DNA of 13,691 nucleotides. It comes from JBBQRS01 sp038214535. Lineage in GTDB: Bacteria; Chloroflexota; Anaerolineae; CG2-30-64-16. Each line of letters begins with the position of its first letter. Position 1 is the stretch's first letter. The notes below the pieces were generated by a model, which saw only the letters and a program-made list of their open reading frames with translations, was not told where the DNA came from and did no database searches. The stretch is taken from contig JBBQRS010000121.1 in NCBI GenBank assembly GCA_038214535.1, forward strand, positions 1-13,691, in the 5' to 3' direction. This document shows, piece after piece, positions 1 to 6,747 of the stretch. Position numbers and translations under genes: made by a program.

Positions 1-25
1 GCTTGACCCCCCCAAAACCTGTTCA

Positions 26-57
26 CCCCCCCAACACCCCAACCCCGGCCGCCCCCC
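26..57 (-). other. Putative G-quadruplex motif downstream of gpsA
   Basis: On the plus strand there are C-runs at 26-32, 37-40, 43-46 and 52-57, separated by 4, 2 and 5 nt; another run lies at 7-13. The minus strand, which is the gpsA transcript sense, therefore has four runs of at least four G with short loops. This meets the usual intramolecular G-quadruplex pattern. It begins 73 nt past the gpsA stop. The rest of 1-129 is C-rich with no ORF that I can support. Confidence 0.5.
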
Positions 58-108
58 TGTGTGGTGGCGGTTTCCCGCGGTGCCCCCATCACCCGGGCAT
101 ACCCCCCC

Positions 109-121
109 CACTACGAAGGGG
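109..121. repeat. Remnant half of the dispersed palindromic repeat
   Basis: CACTACGAAGGGG matches the right end of the palindromic elements at 1226, 3758 and 10282. No left arm is visible, so this is either a truncated copy or a chance match. It sits 9 nt beyond the gpsA stop. Confidence 0.35.
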
Positions 122-129
122 TAGAGACT

Positions 130-1200
130 TCAATCAATGAAGCCTTGCCCGCCGAAGAAGCGGTCGAAGGGAATTTCAACCGGCGCGTCTTTTGTGATCA
201 CCTCACAGAGCAGGCGCAGCAAGGGCAACTCTTGTAGCCCCAGCCGCCCGCGCGCTTCCCACACGGGAATGGCCGCGGCCAGTTGCCGCACGACGTACGC
301 GCCTTCCAGCGTCTCCCCGGCCATCTCCTGCACGGCCTGCGTATAGGTCAGGCCCCGGCCCAGCAGCGTGCCCAGCCGGATCGTCCGGCCCCCGACGCAG
401 GTGACATATTCGTCGCCCACACCGGGCAGGCCGACGACCTTGTTCGGGTCGCCGCCCATGAGCGCGACGACCTTGGCCATCTCGGCTGCGCTGGCCCCGA
501 AGAGCGCGGCCGCGAGATTGTGCATCCCCGCGCCCGCTTCATCCACGCCACCCACGCGGATCAGCGCGCCCGCGGCCAGCCCCACCGCCAGGGTGTAGGC
601 GTTCTTCAGCGCGGCGCACGACTCGACGCCCAGGATGTCGGACGAGAGCCAGATATTGTAATAGGGCGTGCGGAAGAGGCCCTGGAGATAGGGCAGCGCG
701 CCCCGGTTGCGCGAGGCGAACACCACGCAAGTCGGTCGGCGGCCCGCCAGCTCACCCGCGATGCACGGCCCGGCAATGGCCGCCAGGGTGACCTGGTCGC
801 GGAGGGTCGCGGGCAGCTCGTCGCGCAGCACGTCCGGCAGGATCTGCACTTCGCCCGCGGAGGTCGCCTCAAGCCCCTTCGTCACGGCGATGATGATCGC
901 GCCGGGTTGGAGGTATGGGGATAATGTTTGCCCGATCCAGTGTACACCAAGCGAGTTCACGCCGCTCACGATAAGATCGGTCCCGCGCAGCGCCTCGGCG
1001 ATTTGCTCGACGTAATAGGGCTGGACACCGGCGGGAAGCTGCCGGCGCAACGTGGGGTGATACCCCTTATCCAGACAAGAGCGAATGATCTCCGCGTCCA
1101 GGTGCGTGCCCACGAGACGCACTTCGTGGCCGTTATCGGTGAGCGGCCAGGCGACCGCAGTGCCCATCAATCCCGACCCGACGATTGTGACGACTGCCAT
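130..1200 (-). CDS. gpsA: NAD(P)-dependent glycerol-3-phosphate dehydrogenase
   Basis: A 356-residue protein that would convert dihydroxyacetone phosphate to sn-glycerol-3-phosphate, the backbone of ester phospholipids, in the cytosol. The N-terminal Rossmann motif VGSGLMG is at about residues 7-13. The family motifs VTKGLE and GPCIAGELA follow, and the catalytic lysine lies in AALKNAY (K199). The C-terminal helical domain carries GVGDEYVTC and the GRGLT segment. The ATG at 1200 is preferred over upstream in-frame starts because GGAGGAGG lies 8 nt before it and the Rossmann fold starts at once; upstream codons run into a palindromic repeat. Length is slightly above the usual 330-340 residues. 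It follows queG on the same strand, but the 130-nt gap contains a perfect hairpin, so cotranscription is uncertain. No separate promoter is obvious. Confidence 0.92.
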   Translation of the reverse strand: MAVVTIVGSGLMGTAVAWPLTDNGHEVRLVGTHLDAEIIRSCLDKGYHPTLRRQLPAGVQPYYVEQIAEALRGTDLIVSGVNSLGVHWIGQTLSPYLQPGAIIIAVTKGLEATSAGEVQILPDVLRDELPATLRDQVTLAAIAGPCIAGELAGRRPTCVVFASRNRGALPYLQGLFRTPYYNIWLSSDILGVESCAALKNAYTLAVGLAAGALIRVGGVDEAGAGMHNLAAALFGASAAEMAKVVALMGGDPNKVVGLPGVGDEYVTCVGGRTIRLGTLLGRGLTYTQAVQEMAGETLEGAYVVRQLAAAIPVWEARGRLGLQELPLLRLLCEVITKDAPVEIPFDRFFGGQGFID

Positions 1201-1225
1201 GCGTGTTCTCCTCCTCCGTGTTTTA

Positions 1226-1315
1226 CTTCGTAGTGACGGCTTCAGCCGTTTTGCTGCTCCCCAACGGCTGAAGCCGTCACTACGAAGGAGAGCGCCGCGC
1301 AGATTTCGGATAGAT
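1226..1315. repeat. Palindromic dispersed repeat, copy 1
   Basis: A perfect 25-bp inverted repeat (arms 1226-1250 and 1263-1287, loop 12 nt) around the core GTAGTGACGGCTTCAGCCG. The right flank continues into CGCAGATTTCGGATAGAT (to 1315), which resembles the outer right arm of copy 2. The outer left arm is missing, with the gpsA start region in its place. The hairpin could also act as a terminator or mRNA stabiliser between queG and gpsA. Confidence 0.85.
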
Positions 1316-1330
1316 GCGAAATGACTACGG

Positions 1331-2464
1331 TCATCCTGATAAAGCGGCTTCGATCTCGTCAATCACATACGAATCGGCCTCGGCGGCGCGCGCACGATGC
1401 AATGCCGCTACGTTCTCATGCCCCGCGATGCGCCCCAGCGCCCACGCCGCGTGACCCCGCACCAGCGGTTCTTCGTCCGTCAGTAACCGGATCAACGCGG
1501 GCGAGAGCGCGCGGTCTCCGGCATTGCCCGCCGCCACGCAGGCATTTCGCACCAGACCCCGCCGCTTCGTCCGCATCAGCGGCGTCTTGCGATAGCGGGC
1601 GCGAAAGGCGGCGTCATCCAGCGCCAGCAGGTCGGCCAGGGGTGGGGCCGGTTGCGTCACCTGCGACGATCGGCCAACGGGCGGCTGCCGGTTATACGGG
1701 CAGACCTCCTGACACACGTCGCACCCGAAGACCCAGTTGCCCATCAGGGGCCGCAGCTCCCTGGGAATCGGCCCGCGCAATTCGATGGTGAGATACGAGA
1801 TGCAACGGCGCGCATCCAGCACGTGCGGCCCGACGAAGGCCGCCGTGGGACAGGCATCCAGACAGCGCGTGCAGCGCCCGCACGTCCCGCTGGAAGCCGA
1901 CGCAACCCACTCCGGGTCGCGCGCCGCAACCTCGTTGTCGAGCGCCTCCGGGATCAACAATGCGGCGATAAATGTCCATGACCCCAGCCGCGGTGTGATG
2001 AGACAGGTGTTGCGCCCAAGGAAGCCCAGCCCGGCCTGCGCGGCGAAGTCGCGTTCCAGCAGCGGCGCGGTGTCCACGCACGCCCTGCCGAGTTCGGTGC
2101 GTCCCGTTCGGTCACGGATGAACGCATCCAACCGAAAGAGCAACGGCTTGATCGCATCGTGATAATCGGGCGACCAGGCGTAGCGCGCAATGCGGCCATA
2201 CAGCGGGTCGGTCCACCCGTCCGGCCGCGGGCCGGGATGATAGTTGACCAGGGTCACGATTATGCTATGCGCGCCGGACGCCAGCAGTTGCGGGTTGTGC
2301 CGCACCGCCGCGGTGTCGGCCATGTAGGCCATCTCGCCGTGATAGCCCACCGCCAGCCAGGCGGCCAACGCATCTGCGCCGACAGGCGCGCCAACCGGCG
2401 CAATGGCCGCCGCATCGAAGCCCAGCGCCAACGCGTAGGCCAGAACCTCATCCGAGAGCGTCAT
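1331..2464 (-). CDS. queG: Epoxyqueuosine reductase
   Basis: A 377-residue cobalamin-dependent iron-sulfur enzyme that reduces epoxyqueuosine to queuosine in tRNA anticodon loops, the last step of queuosine synthesis. The family signature VDTAPLLERDFAAQAGLGFLG is present; its Asp (D131) corresponds to the proposed catalytic acid. A ferredoxin-like pair of 4Fe-4S motifs follows: C195-x2-C198-x2-C201-x3-C205 with P after it, and C248-x2-C251-x3-C255-P. The C-terminus, from about residue 325, looks like PBS/HEAT repeats (EEPLVRGHAAWALGRI). Length matches E. coli QueG (379). A TATAAT box ends 6 nt before the ATG and there is no Shine-Dalgarno sequence, so the mRNA is probably leaderless. No other queuosine gene is in the window. 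The gene is divergent from the dioxygenase gene at 2908. Confidence 0.96.
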   Translation of the reverse strand: MTLSDEVLAYALALGFDAAAIAPVGAPVGADALAAWLAVGYHGEMAYMADTAAVRHNPQLLASGAHSIIVTLVNYHPGPRPDGWTDPLYGRIARYAWSPDYHDAIKPLLFRLDAFIRDRTGRTELGRACVDTAPLLERDFAAQAGLGFLGRNTCLITPRLGSWTFIAALLIPEALDNEVAARDPEWVASASSGTCGRCTRCLDACPTAAFVGPHVLDARRCISYLTIELRGPIPRELRPLMGNWVFGCDVCQEVCPYNRQPPVGRSSQVTQPAPPLADLLALDDAAFRARYRKTPLMRTKRRGLVRNACVAAGNAGDRALSPALIRLLTDEEPLVRGHAAWALGRIAGHENVAALHRARAAEADSYVIDEIEAALSG

Positions 2465-2470
2465 AACGCC

Positions 2471-2476
2471 ATTATA
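2471..2476 (-). promoter_or_regulatory. -10 box of queG (leaderless promoter)
   Basis: Reading the minus strand, TATAAT is followed by GGCGTT and then the queG ATG. The expected transcription start is at or next to the A of the ATG. No good -35 hexamer is seen 16-18 nt upstream. The helicase gene at 3877 has the same arrangement. Confidence 0.6.
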
Positions 2477-2510
2477 GCACGACGCCCACGAGGGGCTATT
2501 GCCCGTCAGA

Positions 2511-2742
2511 CGAGACCCTTCGCTGGAGGCTAACCGTAGCGTACTTTGCGTGGTTAACCCGCTCAGTAGTCTGTAAGGTTAGTTTTTGTCTTTCTGAGCG
2601 GGTTACCCCAAAGAAGTCCATTACGGTAAGATTCCAGCGAAGAATCTCCGGTTGGCGAGGCGAGACCCTTCGCTAGAGCCTAACCGCAACGCTTTTTGAG
2701 TGGTTAACCCGCTCAGGGTGACAGCACAAAAACTAACTTTAC
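2511..2742. repeat. Cluster of direct and inverted intergenic repeats
   Basis: A 56-bp unit at 2511-2566 recurs at 2661-2716 in direct orientation, with 48 of 56 positions identical by my alignment. Both begin CGAGACCCTTCGCT and end TGGTTAACCCGCTCAG. An inverted, slightly shorter copy of the segment 2701-2742 lies at 2572-2607 (GTTAGTTTTTGT followed by CTGAGCGGGTTA). The gap 2465-2907 has no supportable ORF. The rest, 2743-2880, is AT-richer than the genes around it and shows no clear feature. Confidence 0.75.
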
Positions 2743-2907
2743 GAACTACTCAGGGTGACATGACAGAATCCAGCCTGACATGGCACTCTGCGATTAGTTT
2801 GCGGATTGATTCTCAATTGCGGTTTGGGAAGCGATTTTACTGACGTGAGCCAATCATCGGCGTAGACTCGCGACACGTCATCCGATACCTATGAGGAGCA
2901 GCCAAAC

Positions 2908-3723
2908 ATGGAACCGCGCAATCCGACCCCGCTCGATGACTTTATGTTCGACCTGAACGGCTACATCATCCTGCCAAACACCGTCGAACCTGATCTGCTG
3001 GACGCGCTGAACGATGCGTTCGACAATTTTCCGCCCTTGCAGCAGGGCGAATGGTGGGGCAACGCGCAACGACGCGACTATACCGGCGAGACCGGTTTGG
3101 AGTTGCACAATTGCGTCGAAGCCGGCGAGCCGTTCGAGCGCCTGATTGACCATCCGAGTTGGGTCAACTACGCGCGCCATTACGCCGGTGAGGAAGATTC
3201 TTACGTCGAGGGACTCTTCGTTGACGAGTGCATCGCATCCATCCGGCGATCGGGCGGGCATCATCCGGTGCATTCGGGCGGCTATCGCGGCGCGCTGCGC
3301 GGCAGGTACGCCTATGAGCATGGCGTTTTTCGCTGCGGGCAGGTGAATGTCATCCTGGCGCTGACCGAAATTGGGCCGGGCGACGGGCCGACGATGGTGA
3401 TTCCGGGCAGCCACAAATCGAACTTCCCGCATCCGCACGCCGGTAACTACGCGAAAGGCGAACGCATGGATCACCTCGAGGGCGCAGTTCCGGTCTATCT
3501 GCACAAGGGCGACGCCGTGATGTTCGTGGACGGGATGATGCACGGTGGTTCCAGCCGAACGAGCCCCGAAGGCGAGCGCCGGGTGACGATCTATCGTTAC
3601 GGCCCGCTGTGGGCGTCTACCCGCTTCGGCTACGAATATTCGCAACCCCTGCTCGACCGGCTGACGCCGGAACGCCGGAAGATCCTTCAACCGGTGACGC
3701 CGTCGCGCCCGCCGGAAAAGTAA
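2908..3723 (+). CDS. Phytanoyl-CoA dioxygenase (PhyH) family protein
   Basis: A 271-residue soluble protein of the Fe(II)/2-oxoglutarate oxygenase superfamily. The segment from about residue 105 to 180 (the HHPVHSGGY motif, CGQVNVILALTEIGPGDGPT, then VIPGSHKSNFPHP) and the later MMHGGSSRTS with RRVTIYRYGP are typical of the bacterial PhyH group. The probable distal iron ligand is H212 and the probable 2-oxoglutarate Arg is R225. Where a classical member has H-x-D, this protein reads H122-S-G124. I recall related bacterial proteins with LHGG at this place, so the change may be family-wide. Substrate unknown; no signal peptide or membrane segment. The ATG has GAGGAG 9 nt upstream. It stands alone, followed by palindromic repeat copy 2. 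Family assignment is sure; activity is not. Confidence 0.88.
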   Translation: MEPRNPTPLDDFMFDLNGYIILPNTVEPDLLDALNDAFDNFPPLQQGEWWGNAQRRDYTGETGLELHNCVEAGEPFERLIDHPSWVNYARHYAGEEDSYVEGLFVDECIASIRRSGGHHPVHSGGYRGALRGRYAYEHGVFRCGQVNVILALTEIGPGDGPTMVIPGSHKSNFPHPHAGNYAKGERMDHLEGAVPVYLHKGDAVMFVDGMMHGGSSRTSPEGERRVTIYRYGPLWASTRFGYEYSQPLLDRLTPERRKILQPVTPSRPPEK

Positions 3724-3728
3724 GTGTC

Positions 3729-3839
3729 TATCCGAAAACTGCGCATCACTCTTCTTTGTAGTGACGGCTTCAGCCGTTCTGCTACCCCCGGCGGCTAAAG
3801 CCGCTACTACGAAGGGGCGCGGTGGGCAGTATTCGGATA
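3729..3839. repeat. Palindromic dispersed repeat, copy 2 (nested palindrome)
   Basis: The inner arms are 3758-3776 and 3792-3810 (16 of 19 pair). An outer inverted repeat begins TATCCGAA at 3729 and ends TTCGGATA at 3839; its 16-nt arms match at 14 positions. The whole is a 111-bp element with terminal inverted repeats, filling most of the gap between the dioxygenase and helicase genes. It has no coding capacity, consistent with a MITE-like or REP-like unit. Confidence 0.8.
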
Positions 3840-3864
3840 AATCTAAATCGGATAGGAGGCGCGG

Positions 3865-3870
3865 TATAAT
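3865..3870 (+). promoter_or_regulatory. -10 box of the helicase gene (leaderless promoter)
   Basis: TATAAT is followed by GGAGCC and the ATG at 3877, the same 6-nt spacing and the same leading GG as at queG. No convincing -35 box is seen. An AGGAGG at 3854-3859 lies upstream of the -10 box and would not be in the mRNA, so it is not a ribosome-binding site. Confidence 0.6.
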
Positions 3871-3876
3871 GGAGCC

Positions 3877-6456
3877 ATGGCCATTGAAGACGCCCTCCGC
3901 GAACTAAATCATGACCCGCGGTTCGCCGGCTCGATTGTGCATCGGGCCGGCAGCCCGGCGCAACCGGCGCGGCTTGCCCCGCTGCCCGCGGGGCTGGATG
4001 CGCGGCTGGCCGCGGCGCTCGAGGCATCGGGGGTCGCTTCGCTGTATACGCATCAGGCGCTGGCCGTCGCCGCGGCGCTGCACGGCGAACACGTGGCGGT
4101 TGTCACCCCGGCGGCGAGCGGCAAGACGCTGTGCTACAACCTGCCGACGCTCCACCGGCTGCTCCAGGACCCTGACGCGCGCGCGCTCTATCTTTTCCCG
4201 ACCAAGGCGCTGGCCCAGGATCAGTTGGCCGAGCTGGGCCGGCTGACGGAAATCCTGGGGACGGGGGCGCTTACAGCGGGCGCCTATGACGGAGACACGC
4301 CCGCCAGCCAGAAACCGCGCATCCGAGACCGCGCCCGCATCATCCTCTCTAACCCCGATATGCTGCACGCGGGCATCTTGCCGCAACATGCCCGCTGGGC
4401 GACCTTCTTCGCCAACCTTCAGGTTGTCGTGATTGATGAGATGCACGCCTACCGCGGCGTCTTCGGCAGCCACGTCGCCAATGTGTTGCGCCGTCTGCGC
4501 CGGATTTGCGCCTTTCACGGCGGCGACCCGCAATTCTTGCTCGCCTCGGCCACCATCGCCAACCCGGATGACCTGGCAAGCCGGCTGGTCGAAGCGCCGG
4601 TGACGATCGTCGGGCCGGAGCATAACGGCGCGCCGCAGGGCCAGAAAGAGATCCTGCTCTACAATCCCCCGTTGCTCGACCCGGCGCTGGGCATCCGGCG
4701 CAGCAACACGCTGGAAGCGGCGAGCCTGACCGCGCACTTCCTGGCGCACGATGTTCAGACCATCGTCTTCTGCCCCACACGCCTCGCCACCGAGCTGACC
4801 CTGACCTACGTGCGCGATCAGGCGGGGGGCGCGGACCGGTTCAAGGCGAATTCAGTACGCGGCTATCGGGGCGGCTACCTGCCGTTGGAGCGCCGCGAGA
4901 TCGAGAAGGGGCTGCGCCAGGGCAACGTCCGCTGCGTCGTGACGACCAATGCCCTCGAACTGGGCATTGACATCGGGCAACTGGATGCGGCGATCCTCGA
5001 AGGCTATCCGGGGAGCATCGCAGGGGCGCGCCAGCAGATGGGGCGCGCCGGGCGCAGGCAGAGCCTTTCTGCCGCGATCCTGGTGGCGGGCGCGGGGGCC
5101 GTAGACCAATACATCCTCGCCCATCCGGAGTATCTGCTGGGCGGCGCGCCGGAGAGCGCATTGATTAACCCTGATAACGAGACCATCCTCTCGGAACACC
5201 TCGCTTGCGCCGCCGCGGAGTTGCCGTTCGACGCGGGTGAGCGCTTCGGCGCGGGCACGCCGGAGTTGCTAGGCGATCTCACCGAGGCAGGGCTGCTGTA
5301 TGCGGGCGGGGGGCGCTACTTCTGGGGCGGCGAGGGCAGCCCGACCGCGTTCGGGTTGCGCAGCAGTTCGCCCGACCGGGTGGTGATCCAGGTAGAAGCC
5401 GCGGGCGAATCGCCCACGACGCTGGGCGAGATGGAGCGCGCGAGCGCGTCGCTTTTCCTGTATGAAGGGGGCATCTATCTCCACGAGGGCGCGACCCATC
5501 TCGTGCGCCGGCTGGATTGGGAAGCCGGCATCGCGGTGGTCGAGCCGCAAGTCGTGGAGTTTTATACCCGCCCCACCGTGGACGAAAAGGTGGAGATCAT
5601 CAGCGAGGCGGCGCGCGCGGCCGCGGGCGACCCCATCGCCTACACCGCCGCCTGGGGCGATGTGCGCGTCACCAGCCGGGCCACAGGGTATCGCATCCTG
5701 CGGCGCAGCACGCACGAGACCCTCGGCTTCGGCAAGATTGACCTGCCGGAGCAACTGCTCGATACGCAAGGATGCCGGGTCGAACTGTCGGCGGAACTGG
5801 TCGAGGCGCTGCGGGCAGAGGAACTATGGCTGGCCGACCCGAACGACTACGGCCCCGGCTGGCCGGCCCGGCGCAACGAGGTCCGCGCGCGCGATGGTTA
5901 TCGCTGCCGGGGCTGCGGCGCGCCCGAATTGCCGGGCCGGCAACACGACGTGCATCACCTGGTTCCATTCCGCGCGTTCGTGGCGAACCCTGCGCTGCGC
6001 CCGAACCTGACCGCAACGGAAGCATGGCAGCTCGCCAATCGCATGGAAAACCTGGTTACGCTGTGCAGCAGTTGCCACCGGCGCGCGGAAGCCTCCGTGC
6101 GCACACGTACCGGTCTCGAAGGCGCGGCCACGCTCCTGGCGGGGCTAGCGCCTCTCTTTCTCATGTGCGACCCCAGAGACCTGGGGCGCGTGACGGAGGT
6201 ACAGGCGCCGGATTCCGGGCTGCCGGTCATCACCATTTACGAGAATATCCCGGGTGGGGTCGGCTACGCGCAGCAGATCTATGCCCGGATGCCGGGGTTG
6301 CTGAGCGCGGCGCTCGAGGTGGTTGAGCGTTGCCCCTGTGAAAACGGCTGCCCGGCGTGCATCGGCCCCGTGCCGGACCACGCATATGCATTGGACGCCA
6401 AGTCTCTGGCGACCGAGTTGCTGCGGCGGCTTGTCGCGGCGCACAGCGCAGGCTGA
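3877..6456 (+). CDS. MrfA/Hrq1-type DEAD/DEAH helicase with inserted HNH nuclease domain
   Basis: An 859-residue superfamily 2 helicase. The N-terminus has LYTHQ (Q motif), Walker A AASGKT (K83), DEMH (187-190) and SAT (224-226). The second RecA domain has TTNALELGIDIG and QQMGRAGRR (386-394). The C-terminal DUF1998 (MZB) part ends with C819-x-C821-x3-C825-x2-C828, the zinc cysteines of this family. B. subtilis MrfA repairs mitomycin C damage and yeast Hrq1 acts on interstrand crosslinks, so a DNA-repair helicase is the likely role. Between the LLDTQGC segment and the GLEGAATLLAGLAPLFLMCDP segment of DUF1998 there is an insert of about 90 residues. It carries a full HNH motif: C677-x2-C680, H693-H694, N725 and C730-x2-C733-H734. 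MrfA is about 750 residues, so the insert explains most of the extra length. The gene stands alone between repeat copy 2 and the ceramide cluster promoter. Confidence 0.95.
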   Translation: MAIEDALRELNHDPRFAGSIVHRAGSPAQPARLAPLPAGLDARLAAALEASGVASLYTHQALAVAAALHGEHVAVVTPAASGKTLCYNLPTLHRLLQDPDARALYLFPTKALAQDQLAELGRLTEILGTGALTAGAYDGDTPASQKPRIRDRARIILSNPDMLHAGILPQHARWATFFANLQVVVIDEMHAYRGVFGSHVANVLRRLRRICAFHGGDPQFLLASATIANPDDLASRLVEAPVTIVGPEHNGAPQGQKEILLYNPPLLDPALGIRRSNTLEAASLTAHFLAHDVQTIVFCPTRLATELTLTYVRDQAGGADRFKANSVRGYRGGYLPLERREIEKGLRQGNVRCVVTTNALELGIDIGQLDAAILEGYPGSIAGARQQMGRAGRRQSLSAAILVAGAGAVDQYILAHPEYLLGGAPESALINPDNETILSEHLACAAAELPFDAGERFGAGTPELLGDLTEAGLLYAGGGRYFWGGEGSPTAFGLRSSSPDRVVIQVEAAGESPTTLGEMERASASLFLYEGGIYLHEGATHLVRRLDWEAGIAVVEPQVVEFYTRPTVDEKVEIISEAARAAAGDPIAYTAAWGDVRVTSRATGYRILRRSTHETLGFGKIDLPEQLLDTQGCRVELSAELVEALRAEELWLADPNDYGPGWPARRNEVRARDGYRCRGCGAPELPGRQHDVHHLVPFRAFVANPALRPNLTATEAWQLANRMENLVTLCSSCHRRAEASVRTRTGLEGAATLLAGLAPLFLMCDPRDLGRVTEVQAPDSGLPVITIYENIPGGVGYAQQIYARMPGLLSAALEVVERCPCENGCPACIGPVPDHAYALDAKSLATELLRRLVAAHSAG

Positions 6457-6487
6457 TTGCGGCCCTTTGCACTGGCAATTTGACGGT

Positions 6488-6516
6488 TTGCCAACCAGAC
6501 GACACCCGCTTATAAT
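6488..6516 (+). promoter_or_regulatory. Sigma70-type promoter of the ceramide gene cluster
   Basis: TTGCCA (6488-6493), a 17-nt spacer and a perfect TATAAT (6511-6516) form the best promoter in the window. Transcription would start near 6523, giving a leader of about 225 nt before the ATG at 6748. It lies 32 nt past the helicase stop. Confidence 0.75.
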
Positions 6517-6522
6517 TCGTGT

Positions 6523-6747
6523 AAGCTTAAGCGGACACACTCAATGATCGCGCAGTCTATTCCCCCGTCTGAACATTCATATTAAGATCATCGTCTGCCA
6601 GGCCTCCGCCGAACCGAGAGCATGGACCAGCCAAAGGCTCCTATTCCATGACCAGTCGCTTCGGTAGCCCAACAAGAAGTCGAAGCGCACGAAGATGTGC
6701 CGGCCCACTTGGAGACCGACACGCGTTTCCCGCGACAAGGTTGCCTT
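6523..6747 (+). other. Long 5' leader of the ceramide cluster mRNA
   Basis: About 225 nt separate the predicted start site from the first gene. I see two weak hairpins (arms 6657-6663 with 6681-6687, and GCAC/GTGC near 6687-6700) and a 13-codon ATG-to-TAA frame at 6544-6585 without a good ribosome-binding site. I recognise no riboswitch. The gap 6457-6747 has no supportable gene. Confidence 0.4.

Noticed and set aside
1226..1287. CRISPR repeat
   Set aside because: Copies are far apart, palindromic, variable, and there are no regular spacers or cas genes.
1201..1362. The longer 410-residue start for gpsA
   Set aside because: The extra 54 codons cross the palindromic repeat and the queG 3' end, while a strong SD precedes the ATG at 1200.
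2878..3690. A 270-codon minus-strand frame opposite the dioxygenase gene
   Set aside because: The plus-strand gene has clear family motifs and an SD; the antisense translation shows no motif and is His/Arg/Val-rich as shadows are.
6544..6585. A 13-codon frame in the ceramide cluster leader as a regulatory leader peptide
   Set aside because: No good ribosome-binding site and no codon run that would suggest attenuation.
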